64,000 bases of DNA from Gnetum montanum (lineage: Eukaryota > Streptophyta > Gnetopsida > Gnetales > Gnetaceae): NCBI GenBank assembly GCA_015680685.1, contig MNCI01024166.1, positions 382,104 to 446,103 on the forward strand, in the 5' to 3' direction. The position numbers were made by a program, and so were the translations under genes. The notes below the pieces were generated by a model that was not told the DNA's origin, searched no databases, and worked only from the letters and a program-made list of their open reading frames with translations. Position 1 is the first letter of the stretch, and each line of letters starts with the position of its first letter. Shown piece by piece: positions 43,515 to 56,395 of this stretch.

Positions 43515-46500
43515 ATGGCTTACTCGGCCGTTTTTGCTCCACTTGCAGGAGCTCAAGTTCCGCAGAAACAGGGACATTGGCTGAACAATGGCCATTCGAT
43601 CATGCTTCGTCAGATGCAGTTTCCGAGACGGCAAAATGTACAAGCTTGCGTCGTTTTTCCGGAATCGCGGAATCCGCAGCACGTATCTGTTAGATGCAGC
43701 AAACGGAAGCTCAAAGCTCGTAGTACAATCAGGGTTCGAACTTATAGTACTTTCGCGCTTAGCATTATCGTGATTATAATAAGTTGTAATGTTTTTTGAT
43801 ACGGATGCTTTGATCGATGTTTTCTTTTTCCTTTTTGCCTTTCGAGCTTCAGATGTTTTTAATTGCAGTAGTATATATCTTTCGAGTTTATTGCGTCTGT
43901 CTTTTGAAGATTCATTTAGTGTGAGAAATGTTAGAGTTACGGTAATCCGGATTGTTTTGGTTTATTTGGTTGTATAGTACTTGAATACTTGGCTAGGAAG
44001 TTTGTATGACAAGGGATGCAAGAAAGGGCGCATTAACAGGCTGTCATGACTATTTCTTTAAGTGTTATGTGTACTTGTAATTTGAATAGAGACACGTTTG
44101 TTCAAACTGGAATGAAAAATCAACCTGGATACTTAATCCAGTATGGTAGATTCGAATGTAGGAGCTGATTTCACTGACAAGTGAAATTAGTTCTTATGTT
44201 TAAGTTGTACCTTTTTCACAGGCTGATGTAAGTGTTGGTGCTGCCGGGCCGGATCCAGCTCGAACCACATTACCACAGCTGGTAGATGCTTGCTGGAGAT
44301 TTCTGAGGCCACACACTATTCGGGGAACGTTTCTTGGTTCAATGTAAGTGTTAGGCGCTCCTTTATCTTATGCTGATTGTTGGAACTTTAATACTTTATG
44401 CTATACATGTTTGGTAATTCTTTGTTGATCCTGATTTGTTTTTGTCGATGCAGAGCTTTGGTGTGTCGGGTATTAATAGAAAATTCACATTTAATAAACT
44501 GGCAGCTGCTTCCTAAGGCTTTCTGTGGCATTGTTGCGTTGATTTGTGGAAATGGGTATATTGTTGGAATCAACCAGATATTTGATATCGGAATTGACAA
44601 GTACGTAGGAAAATGACCATGCAGCTTTGATTCTCATTTGAACTTGCAGCATCTATGATTTTTAAGGTTAGTTTTGTATGCAGTCTTGTTGCTGGTTGGA
44701 TGTCGCGATTTTAAAATTAGGTATTCTAGAGTTTTGAGGCTTTTGTTGTTTGGACACGATGGCTTGCAACTTCACTGAAGTTAGGATATTCATGTATCGT
44801 TGATATTAAATAATGGTCCTTAGTTTCTTTGTTGTTTATGTCAAAATATCTCACACGTTTTATTGAATGTTTCAGAGTCAATAAGCCTTTCCTTCCTATA
44901 GCTGCAGGGGATCTTTCAGTGCCAGAAGCATGGTTGCTTGTTCTGCTTTTTGCAGCTGTTGGTGTTGCAATTGTTATAATAAACTTTGGCCCCTTTATTA
45001 GTGCTCTTTACTCTCTGGGACTCTTGTTGGGAACAATCTATTCCGTTCCTCCATTTAGAATGAAAAGATTTCCTGTTGCAGCATTTTTAATCATTGCAAC
45101 AGTAAGTATTTTCAATCCGTAGTTCAAAAATTTTAATTTCTATAGTGTTAATGGTAATAATAGTTTGAATTTTAGGAAACAAACAATGAATTGACGGTAA
45201 TGTGTGACTCCATGGTAATTTGAAAAAAGCTTAATTGTTATTAGTAAGGCAACAATACCATTGCAGGCTTTAAAAATTGATTAACTTTAACAATGAAAGA
45301 ATTAAATTTCTATTCTTTCACACATCATTTGCTATATTCAATATCTTTCTGAGTGTATTATTAAAAAATTAGGATTAGACATGCATTGGAAGAGAGGAAA
45401 TAGGAGTATTTATGTCACCTTTATCTTTGACCAATGCTAATGACTGCCGTTTATGTATTATTCATATAATATTAAAATTGAAGGATTCCAACAACATGTT
45501 TTTTTGCAGTTTATTTATATCTTAGTAGACTATCATTTGGATGTATAGTAAGGTGCTTGTTTCTCAGGTGGTAAGGCCTGGGGTCAAGCCTGTGCATGGT
45601 TGCTTGAAAAGATGTTATGCTTTCACTCATCTATGACCCTCTTGGGACCCCACTTGGCAGGATGAGCATTAAGTAACCTATAGGTGATAACACTTTTTAG
45701 TTTCTCTATACCTTAATATAACCCACTAAGTATTGAATTTGTGACTGGTTAGGTGCAATTCATAAGCCTTATCAAAAGCTGAACCACCTTAATAATTACA
45801 TCACATATTTGTATATTTCCTCCTTTAGACTTGCTTACCAAGAATATGTTTTAGGATTCTCCCTAAACTATAATAATGGTACGACAGTTTGTAATTTACA
45901 GTTGACACAATTACACATCAATTTCTACTTTCTTCATATCTTGGCATAGTTGTATGAAACCGTTTCTAAAATCAAATTCTGGTAGTATCAACTTTTATGA
46001 AACTTAATAATGTTAATTAAGAAGATGTAAAGATAAGAGTGCGTAATAATAATGCTAATGGAGACCAAGAAGTGACAATTAATTCTTAGGGTCTCCTTAA
46101 CAAACGACTTTCAAAGGAGAGATATCAATAATCTTTTCTTTCAATTTCTTCTTCTAGTTGGTATTTAATTTATCTCAATAACACAAAAAGGGTTATGCCA
46201 GTGGTCATACACTTTTATCTCTCTCCCTGGTGCTATTTATTCTTTCCTTATCCTGCCAAATGTAAGATCCTTGATAATAAGGAGGTTGTTGCCTTGAAGT
46301 ATATTTTTATTTTTATATTTTTTTGTACAAGTAAAAAGATATTATTTTAATAAAATAATATTTGAAATGTACAATGTAGGTTCCTCTTTATTCAACTTCA
46401 TATACACATGACACAATAGAAAAAAATTGTGAATAATTGCATGAAAGGAAGTAAATTTATTTACGAAACAAAAAACTTCTGCTCTAGGTTTTTTTAAGCC

Positions 46501-49500
46501 ATCTATCAAAATTAGACGGGATTTGACATGGTCATAAAGCTTTTTCATGGTCATTTTCTTCCCTTATTTTTTTCTTTCTTGCTGGATAATTGATGTATGG
46601 AATGGTTCCAGGCACTGTCAGTGTTTTTCTTGTCAAAAGAGATGTTCTGCCTTTCAAGTGTCTAACTAGGATGTTATTTGCAAATTAATAAATTGTACTG
46701 TTAAGCTTGGATCTAGACAAATCAATAATGTTTCATTTTAAAATTGAATGCTTTATTTCAATATCTTTGAGTTTTCTTCTGGAATAGGTTCGAGGTTTTC
46801 TTCTTAATTTTGGAGTTTATTATGCAATCAGAGCTGCGCTTGAAATCCCTTTTCAATGGAGGTGAGGCACCTATTTTGAGTTTCCCTTAAGGTTCTTTTC
46901 TAGTTATATAATCTCTTTTTAGATTTTTTCTAATTATTTTATCACAGCTATTTCCATGAATATCAATTTTGGTTCAAATAACAAATTGTGCATGGCCGTT
47001 TAATATAATTTTATTTTTTACAGTCCCCCAGTTGCATTCATTACAACATTTGTCACGGTATTTGCACTTGTTATTGCTATAACAAAGGATCTTCCAGATG
47101 TTGAAGGTGATCGCAAGTATGTTGGCGATCTTTTCTTATAAATTGGAAACTTCTTTATCATATTTTCAGAGAATCTCTGCAGAAATAATAATGTATACTA
47201 TATGAGTTGTTACATCAAATGATTACATCATGGGCAAGCCCAGTGATGTTCTCAATATGCTGTATCATCTTAGAACATGAGTAATTGCACTCACTTCTTG
47301 CAGTTAATCATTATTAATCAGGTTCCATTCCAGAAAGTATTCAGGTTCCATTCGTTTTTCCCCGTGGCAAAGCTGTTAACATGCTATAACATATTATGAA
47401 ACTTTTTCCAAACTGCTCACATTTTTTATTTAAGGAATATTTCCAACTTAAACAGTATTGTAAAACATTACCTAATGTTCTACATATCTTTCTAAATTTT
47501 TCTTTCATTGATCTTCATCATGGATTTCCTCCTTGTTCTTTATGTCAGGTTTCAAATTTCTACCCTGGCAACCAATCTTGGTGTTCGTAACATTGCATTT
47601 CTAGGAGCAGGACTTTTGCTCTCTAATTATGCGGGAGCAACCTGTGCTGCAATTTACATGCCCAGGGTAGCATTTCAGAAACTTTTAGTGTTTAATTATT
47701 GCTCTATGTTACTATGCTTCTATGAAATATTATTAGACATAGTGTAATGCTGAATTTGTTACCCTGTTCAGTTTCTAATACATTTTGAAATAGAACTGTT
47801 TCTTTCATGTAATACAGGTTTTCAACCGTAATCTTATGATCATTTCACATTGCATTTTAGCTCTATGTCTGATGTTTCAGGTTGTATATTTAAATTGAGT
47901 ATCGTTTATTTATTTATGTTTGTTATTAGCTTTAACATTACTTTTTTCAGTTGTTCCTCCTAAAATGTGACAATGCAATTTCTCTAGCGATTAACTTTTA
48001 TTTACTGTTCTTTTGCTGCTGCACTACAGACATGGCTTCTAGATAGATCACAGTACAAAAAGGTATGCATAAGGCTTTTAAGATATGTAATTATAATTTT
48101 CCATTGCTAAATCAGAATGATTAATTTTTCAGTGACTGGAAATGCCAATTCACTTTTCTGAATAAAGCCATTTATGTTGCAATCTTTATAACATAGCTGG
48201 CAAAATATGACACAAGTAAAATAACCAAATGGTTTCATGTATACTTGCTTTTAAGCCAAATATTTTTACTATAGAACTTTGGTATAATATTAGATTTTCA
48301 TAAAACAAATTATTAATAATGATGGATGTACTACTGGGATGACGAAGTTAAATGGTTTCTTAGTCCCAATTTTAGGCAAGGGGGCTGTTCAAAGGTAGCA
48401 TGCCATGCATACAGAATCCTGTGTATCCACTGAGCATTCACAGGAAATTCCAACTCTTGCATTTTGCTTAAATCTGTATCAATATTAATGGTTTGATCAA
48501 TTCCCAATGGTTTGATCTGCAATAAACAAGTTTATGCTAGAAGTGAAATTTATCCACGACAAGGTTAACAGTCAAGAAAAGTTGCCTTTGCAGTGTGACT
48601 TTTCCCCCACAAATTTTTAAAAAAGTTACATGCAACTGTTTACCTGTTAAATGGTGACTTTGAAAATGTCTCATGCCATGGTGCACTATGAATAAACAAG
48701 TCAAGTTCGTATTGGGCTATATGAACTCACAATCGGGAAAATAAACGTGCAATTTTTTTTCTGCACAATCAGTTTTATGTGCTGCACTGTGAAGGCACAA
48801 GGGTTTTCTGCCTCTAACTTCTGTCATGAGCAGTTTAAGGTTTTCATATTCTTCTGTTCATGATGCTGTTAATTTTTAGGCAAGTGGCCAGATCAACTCC
48901 TTCCCATATTGCTGTTCTAATCTTGTTTTTACAACCCTCAATATCAGACAATGAAGATTTTAATGTGCACATTTATGCACTAACTTGAACAAAGCATCCT
49001 GGCTTAAACAATCAATCGGTTTTTCTTATCTCTTCCATTCCCTTTAGAAGACTAGGATCATTTCAAAAATGATTGACATTAAGCATTTAGCAAGTTTCTT
49101 TCGTGTAAGGAAACCAATAGGGAACATGTACAAAGTCATGTGCTGCTATCTCAACAGTTGGGGAATTTGAAGCCTTAGGAGTAATCCGTATAATTGGTTT
49201 TCCTCAAATTTAATATATACATCTTTGTAAGGAACTTGACCAATTGATTGTATTGGAGAATTCTAGGTTGTATATGCATTTTCCCTTAAGGAATTCTATG
49301 AATCAAAAAGTTTTGTTGAAAAGGCTCTGCACTTATCTCTGAGAATGATAGAAGAGTGGTCCAACACATCAGGTGTTGGAGGAGAGTGCAATGTATCTTC
49401 ACCTTCATTAGACACTATGGGACTTTTGAAAGGGAAGGTGGTCTTTGGAGGAGGAGAGAGCTTTTTGTAAGCTTAAAGTTTACCTTGTAGTCGTGCAGTT

Positions 49501-52500
49501 TCTGCCTACAATTTCTTATTTGTCACCTGATGCTGTTGTTTGATGGAGACCCCGGTGTGGGATGGTCACACTTTCGGCATCAGCAGCTCATTTTCTTTGT
49601 TTCAACTTGGCCACTTTCTCTTGTTGAGTAGGATCTCCTTATTCAAATCATTGACTTGGGTCTGCAAATTTTTTCTATGAATACATGCAGCTTGGAGATT
49701 TATTCACTTTTCTTAATAAGTTCCTTCAACAATTTTGTTGTGGCTTCTTCACCCATTGTTTTCATGAACATGTGTCAAAGTCTGATGATATCTCATAAGT
49801 GCAATTATGAAATAGAATATTCCATGGACATCCCATGTAGCCATTTTGTTGAGTACAAGTCTTATTATACTGGTATTAGAAAACGTTAGCCAAATATTTG
49901 GTTGCAACATGATTTACTAATGTATCCTATCATTTATCATGTGCTAAAAGTTACAATAAACGTAATAGATTTCTTGGTATGCCCTTGAATGTAGAAGAGT
50001 GGATAAAATTTGGAGATTTTTTAATGAAAGGCTTCGAACTCTTGCTTTCTAACAACCATATAGTTAATCTCTTTGTAAAATAAATGCAGGAAGTTTGGCT
50101 TGAAACACTCGAGAATGTTGTTGGTCTCATCATTTGAAGAGCCTTATGGAAATCGTACTTGACAATGTGAAAGGCAACCCTAGTTTCATCCAAAAAAGTT
50201 TATTAAAGTTCCATAAGATCGTTTGAATCTCATTAGTGTTAGGTCCGTCAATAATAACTAATTCTGGAATTGGAAAAAAATATTAGAATAAATTAGCTTA
50301 ATAGAAACAAAACTAACCAGATATCCAAGGCCAGAATGAAAGATGATAAATTAAAAGTAACTCTTGAACCCCTACCAAAGAAGGACAAATGGTTTGGCAA
50401 TCAATTCCATTATCTTTTGTCTCAATTTATGCATATGGTTGCTTACAAGTTTATCTAAGGTTCATTAAACATGAAGATATTGTCCAATTGCCTACAAACT
50501 TCTAGAGAAGTCTAGTGGCTAATAATGTTGGCATTGTTCTCTATGCCAAAAATGCCAACACGAAGGACTAACTTGGAATACACCCACTTAACCCAAATTC
50601 AATTTCAACATGTGCCCTATTCAATTTCATGCCAAATTTAAGATATACATGCACAACAATATTTCTTTGGCAAATAATTTGCATGGAAAGTCCATCTTAA
50701 AAAATAGTAGTAACCCTGTAAGAACAATCTGTCTTGCAAAAATAGCAACAAATCTTGCAAGAACAATCCATGTTACAAAACAACAATGAATTCCCAAGAA
50801 CAACCTGTCTTGCACAATGATATTAAACCTACAAAAACAATGTCTTGTAAAACACTAATGAATCTGTGAGAGAAAACCATCTTATGAAACAATGAACTTG
50901 TAGGAGAAATCCATCTTGTAAAAGTAGGAACAAATTCCTCAAGAACAATCCATCTTGCAAAACAGCTTTGAACTCATAGGAAAACTTATTGTACTTATGC
51001 AAGACCATGTGTCTCACTAATCCAACCATATATTCTTCTGAGCTACAATCAAAAGTAACTACTTCTAACATAGCTTCCAGCCACACTTTGCCAAAGAGCC
51101 ATTACAACCAGCGAAAGCCATAAGGGTTGTTTGTTGTCCTCATAGCTACTTCTACTTCATTGTCAATGATGTTGTCACTACCTGCAACTTGTGCATCTGT
51201 GGGGATGCTACATACAGCCACAATGCCATTGATTCCATTGTCCTGTTCATCACTAGTTGCAACAAATTATCGGGAACACAGTAAAAATACAAAACACAAT
51301 CGAGCAGACAAAAATAACTACTATGTAAGTATATAAATTGCTTCATCTCTTTACAACCAACATATGTTCAATATGTCATTGATGCAAAATATTATAGTGT
51401 TTTGCACTAGCATAACCTTTATGATCCTCTGCTAATTTCTTTTTAATGCCATTAACTAGAGGCTCAATACTATACCTAGGCTTGAACCCAGACATATGAC
51501 TTAAGAAACAAGCAATATACCATCATTTCAAATGATATCCCCTATATGCAAACACTCTCAACTTTATTAATATAAATTATTAACATTAATAGAACAATAA
51601 AATATAAACATAATATTATCAAATTGCACTTTTTTAAATTTATTAGTTTGGTGTAAAAGTTTAAAATGAAATTTTTCTTAGAACCTTGTGAGAATTATAA
51701 ACATTCAGTAAAATTTTGTGAAAATTTTTCAACGGTTGAAGTTGGTACTTTTGGAAAAAAATTGGCTGAAAAAATCCTGAAGTAACAAAGACTCAAATGT
51801 GTGTTATCAATTTGACTTTTTTTTATAAACTTTTAGTTGCTGGTCACCACTGTGCATGCTATGCCCATCACAATTAAATCTTACCATGCCACTATGCACA
51901 AGCTTCTTGTTTATCAACATGAAATCCTCATCTGCTGCAAATTCTTGTAGGCCACCAACAAAGCTACCCTTCACATGCATTCATTGAGCACCCACTGAAT
52001 CTAATGAATCAGTTGCCAAATCTTCAACTACTGTACTTCTCGTTTGCAACAATGCTTATACCCTTATCATTGATGTTAAATCACACAAGCTCTGATATCA
52101 TTGTTAGGATTCATCAATAATAATAGATTCGGTGATCAGAAACAAAATATTAGAACAATGGATTAGTGCAATAGAAGGAACAAAACTAACAGATTTGAAG
52201 TCATAATGAAAGATGAGAAATTGAAAATAAGTCTCGAGCCCCTACCAAAGTGGGGCAAATGCTCAAGAAATTAATTCCCTTACCTTTCATCTTAATTTGT
52301 TCATGTGATTGCTTACAAGCTAACTCATGATTTTGAACTTGGACATATTCACCATTCACTCAAAAACTTTAGAAAAGTCTAGTAGCTAATAATGTTGGCA
52401 TTGCTATCTACTTGGACAATTAGTTGATAGTTTTGAAACTAAGTAGACCAGACATCCTCAAACACATGACTTGATTATCTTATGATAAAATCTCAAGGTA

Positions 52501-55500
52501 ATATTTACATTTGGCCCAGTTGCTGAGACAGTAACTGTTGACAACTTTGTGTGACTCAGTATTCATGCACTTATAACAGCTTTTTTGGTTTCTTGATATC
52601 GCCTTCTATAGCCTCCATTGAGTCCCTGACCTTTTTGGGCACCATGCGTCCTTTCTTATTGGAACGTTTCTTCAAAAGATACAAGAAAAGTAAACTACTT
52701 AGTGATACATACGTAAAAACTCAAACTAGTAGACCTTTAGTGCTCAATGATCACAGTGCAATTCAAGAGCAATGATTATAGAAAATGAGTGAAATGCATT
52801 TCTTGTATAGATTCTTAATGGGCCTTAGGATTAGGGTTTACATAGATTGTGAAAAATGTTTTTTTTTTTTGGATATAAAAGAGATCTTATCATTAATGCT
52901 TGGCATGTGTTAATGTTATGCATTAGGAGAGATGATGATCAAGAGTTATCATGCATTCATTGATCCCATAAGGGAAAGATATGGGAGTTGGTGACATTGA
53001 ATGATATTTTTACTTACCATTGTATATATTACGAAAGAGTATTTGACATGTACTCTTGCATTTAATGAGTTGATCATTCTACTAATGCGCCACTCGAGTT
53101 CTCAAATGCATGCTTATTGTTAATTGACAAATTGCAACAAACATTGGTTTGTAGGATCCAATAGTGCCTATAATGACTATGCCTGCCATTATGGTTTGCA
53201 TCCCTTTAATGCCATGCAGGTTCATGTTACATGACTTCTTCTTAGGTGGGATTCTCTTTTCTGGTTTTACCATGAATATTTTCACATAGTTGTTTTTCCC
53301 ACTGATGTTGTTGCCGCTGTTTTTGTAATTGTTGGTTCTTTTGTGGTTTGTTTTCCATAGGCTAATTGCAAAAGTGCCACTTCTTAGTTGTTGAGTTTAT
53401 CTTACTTACATTCTTTCCCACTAAGCGAGGTCCTAGAAGGGTTAGTAGATGAGCAAAAGCCTAACCTCTTTGTGTAGCTGCGCTCATGTTCAAACCTAGG
53501 TCTTCAACTTGAGAAACAAGCACCTTATCATCGCTCCAAATGATGGTCCCTACATTCTTTCCTATTGGTATTTTGTCTAAATGCTGTCTAGGTCTCTTTG
53601 ATTTCCAGCAGGCTATTCTTGAACAGATTGTTTTTGCTTTATTGCCCACCCTCCTTTAGATCGCTATGGATCAATTTGGATTTATTTAGGATAGTGAAAT
53701 TGCCTCTTAATAGTTTCACATTGTTTCAAAGTCATGTTCTAGTTAGTATTCCCAAACACATTTTTTGGATATGTTGAACCTTTGTGGTTTATCATATTGC
53801 TTAAAAATCTCAAACTTGTTGGTTAAAGGCATGTGGTTGGCATTCTACAAGTTAGAGGTTTGATCACACAAGGCCACTTGAGATATAAAAGCATTATGAA
53901 AAATTCTTGCAATAGACCCATAAGGTCTTAAATGTAATTAAACACTGTTTCAGTAGTCTTGATTAATTATGTTGGGACTATTTGTATTTACTAATCTTTT
54001 TTTAATGAAAATATTAATAAATTTTCTTCTCATAAAATCTGCTAGTGCTTTAATTTGATGTTATTTTGCTTCATCATCATCCTAGTGACAATATCCCATC
54101 AACATGTGCTAACTTGTTAAGGTAGCTACAAGATTTTGGTAATCATTTATGATAGTTAGCTATCTACTTGACACCATAGTCCTTCAATGTATATTTTAGC
54201 ATGTATCTTAGCATACCCCTTGGGATTGAACCTATAATTACAAGCTGAATGCTCTAATCAAGCGAGCTGTGCATCATTGACTTGATAGATTTTCATAGTT
54301 ATGAAAAACATTATTACGTTAGGTCTTATATGCATAATTGCATGGAATGATATATTGCCAAAGTACATTGTAAATAATCCTCAATTAGGATATGAATAGG
54401 CTAGTCAGAATGGATCTTAAGAAAACTTTTTTAAAAATTACAGATTGGTGATTGGGCCTACTACTTTATATTGTGCTATATGTTGAGTGGTAAAAAAGCA
54501 ACATGAACAACAAATCAGAGTGGTAGAAATGTGAATGCTTAGATTAATGTTACAATAATAGATAAACTACACAACCCAGACATTAAAGGAAGACATGAAG
54601 TGACTTCTATTACATTGTAGATAAGCTACAGGAATAACATCTTAGATGGCTTGATCGCATTCAGAAAAAATTGGATAATGAACATTCCAAAAGAAAGGTT
54701 GTCACATCACATCACAAGTCCAAAAAGCCACTGAGAAGAAGATGAAAAAACAATGAGGGAAAAAATGGTTAGAGATTGTAGACAAATAAAGGTTTAGCTT
54801 GTAATAGAGCTGAATGGCAAAAGGAACTTAGGTAGCTCACCACATATTGTTGGAGCAAGGCTAAGATGATAATGATGATTCTATTGTGATTTCCAAAGCC
54901 TTTCACAAGCCACTTTCACTTGGTAGATACTGTAACAAGGTTTTTGTAACTCTTATGGATGTTATATGAATCTCCAAATTTGGTTTGGCTAGGTAGGAAC
55001 TTGTTTGCTTCGCAAGGATTGATATCTTTTGCTAATTAAATTTGACTCACGTTTACACATTTTCAGGCATTTTTTATAACCATAAAAAAGGCAAAATTTA
55101 TGGCAGCATATCACCTATAGTAGTTATTAGTCTACGTAGTATGTCCATAAATTACAACCATAAATTACAACCATGATGAGTATTCAAATCAACTGAACGT
55201 AGTTAATAAAATCTTGAGTTTCAATTTGAAGATTGTATCATGTCTGACTAAAATTTTGTAGTGTGTTGGATGAACTATATGCAATGGAGACCTTGTTTAC
55301 CTAAAGCCTTTTTGGCTAGAAAATGTAGGGAATGACACTACCATGGTGCCTGGGTGTTACAGAATGAGCAATAGCATGGAATCATGGGAAACACTGTTAC
55401 CCAAAGAAAGGTCATATTTTTAGGGTTGAATCAATGCACCTCATCAATGCTATTGTTTGCACACTCCCTTTTTCCCTCTCCCACCATCGTGTTCTTCTTG

Positions 55501-56395
55501 TTGTAGCTACCCCTTCTTAGATTAGTTAGATTAGTTTCATAAGCAATGTTAAATGGTTATTGATTTGTTCGGATAAAACAAGTAATAACACATTTTGGAA
55601 TAAATGGCTGAAGGGTGTTACTGCACACGAGATTCACACCCTGATCATGATAGACATTGCCTTTTAGTTACCCGTAACAATGTTCTCTCTTGGTCTTTTT
55701 AAATACTTCTCCATCTGTTGAGTCTCTCATATCATCATATTACACTTCACTGCTTTCTTCCATGCGTTCCAATAACATTAAGGTTGACCTACCAGAGCAG
55801 TTATTAAATCTCATTATATGGTTTTGTAGGGAACCGTTTCAACGAGACGGATGGTGTTTTGTCAATGGTTTCATTGCAGTTCTCCCTTGATACAGTGATA
55901 ACAGTTTTTTTTTAAATTGCTTTTTATCTAAAAATGGAAAATTCTATGTTACCGTGTTCTACGAATTGATGGATTAAGAAGAAATGCCAATTTCTTGGCG
56001 AACAAAAACCAATTTTATTTTTAAGTTTTAAATCGAGTTACGCTTCAACTATGTTCTTGGATGCTAAATGTCCTTTTTGGCTGTATAGCCGTTTTATCTT
56101 TTCTAACATATAAATTATTTCAAGTAATAATTATCGCCACCTAGCCTTATCCAAACTATATCTTTTGTTAAACACCTCAAATAAGAAATTTCTTAAACCT
56201 ACATGAAAAATAAATTAGATGACTGTTACTGTAAAATGTCAATTATTTGCGAATTTTCTAACCGCTATTGAGAATTGTGCTTTTGTACATATAGCTGATT
56301 TGTGGATTCTTTTTGTGCAGGATGCTATTGCAAGATTTTATCGGTTTATATGGAATCTTTTCTATGCTGAGTATATGTTATTTCCATTCATTTAA
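43515..56395 (+). CDS. HST: Homogentisate solanesyltransferase, chloroplast, 10 exons
   Basis: It transfers a solanesyl chain to homogentisate with loss of CO2, the committed step to plastoquinone-9, in plastid membranes. Exons: 43515-43733, 44222-44343, 44454-44600, 44876-45101, 46788-46861, 47024-47116, 47549-47666, 47818-47880, 48030-48062 and 56321-56395. Together they give 389 aa without stops; all introns are GT-AG and the phases agree. Arabidopsis HST is of similar length. Residues 1-73 look like a transit peptide. The two Asp-rich UbiA motifs are NQIFDIGID (154-162) and KDLPDVEGD (284-292). [25 protein letters not shown] and [18 protein letters not shown] are typical of HST rather than homogentisate phytyltransferase. 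Several hydrophobic membrane segments follow motif one. The ATG at 43515 sits in GCCATGG. The first donor (AGG/GTTCGA) is the least certain border. Intron 9 is 8258 bp. Confidence 0.93.
45547..45698 (+). repeat. SINE-like element in intron 4 of HST
   Basis: The stretch starts GTAAGGTGCTTGTTTCTCAG, followed by a B-box-like GGGTCAAGCC about 30 bp later. It is alignable by eye over about 130 bp with the reverse complement of 53385-53531, including TTTCACTCATCTATGACCC versus TTTTGCTCATCTACTAACCC. A tRNA-derived SINE is the likely nature; the 3' end is uncertain. Confidence 0.5.
50690..50965. repeat. Degenerate tandem repeat inside the Copia-like element
   Basis: Variants of AAGAACAATCCATCTTGCAA recur about eight times with a step of about 30-45 bp, with insertions such as aacaatgaa between them. 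Confidence 0.55.
51440..51522 (-). repeat. Fragment of the same SINE-like family
   Basis: On the minus strand it reads TTGCTTGTTTCTTAAG, then CTGGGTTCAAGCCTAGG (B-box-like). The match to the copies at 45547 and 53531 covers only about 50 bp. Confidence 0.4.
53385..53531 (-). repeat. SINE-like element in intron 9 of HST
   Basis: The minus strand starts GATAAGGTGCTTGTTTCTCA with a B-box-like AGGTTTGAACAT after about 30 bp. It matches the intron 4 copy in the opposite orientation. Confidence 0.5.
54195..54275 (-). repeat. tRNA-like fragment, possible second SINE family
   Basis: The minus strand reads TTGATTAGAGCATTCAGCTT, then TATAGGTTCAATCCC with an intact B-box sequence (54222-54232 region). 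No acceptor stem was found, so a functional tRNA is unlikely. Confidence 0.4.

Larger units (their letters stand above)
50237..52400 (-). mobile_element. Short non-autonomous Copia-like LTR element in HST intron 9
   Basis: Two direct repeats of about 298 bp (50237-50533 and 52102-52400) both begin TGTTAGG and end GTTGGCA. Next to the right copy, the minus strand reads TGATATCAGAGC one base after the repeat. This is one change from TGGTATCAGAGC, the usual primer site of plant Copia elements (initiator tRNA-Met). The 1.57-kb internal part has no gag or pol reading, as in TRIM/LARD-type elements. Flanking 5-mers (ATTAG, TTGCT) do not match, so borders or target duplication are uncertain. Confidence 0.6.

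Noticed and set aside
50829-51346. Gag remnant inside the Copia-like short element
   Set aside because: Minus-strand frames there mostly come from the tandem repeat and show no gag or zinc-knuckle motif.
54195-54275. A functional tRNA gene on the minus strand
   Set aside because: A B-box-like sequence is present but no acceptor stem or complete cloverleaf could be drawn.
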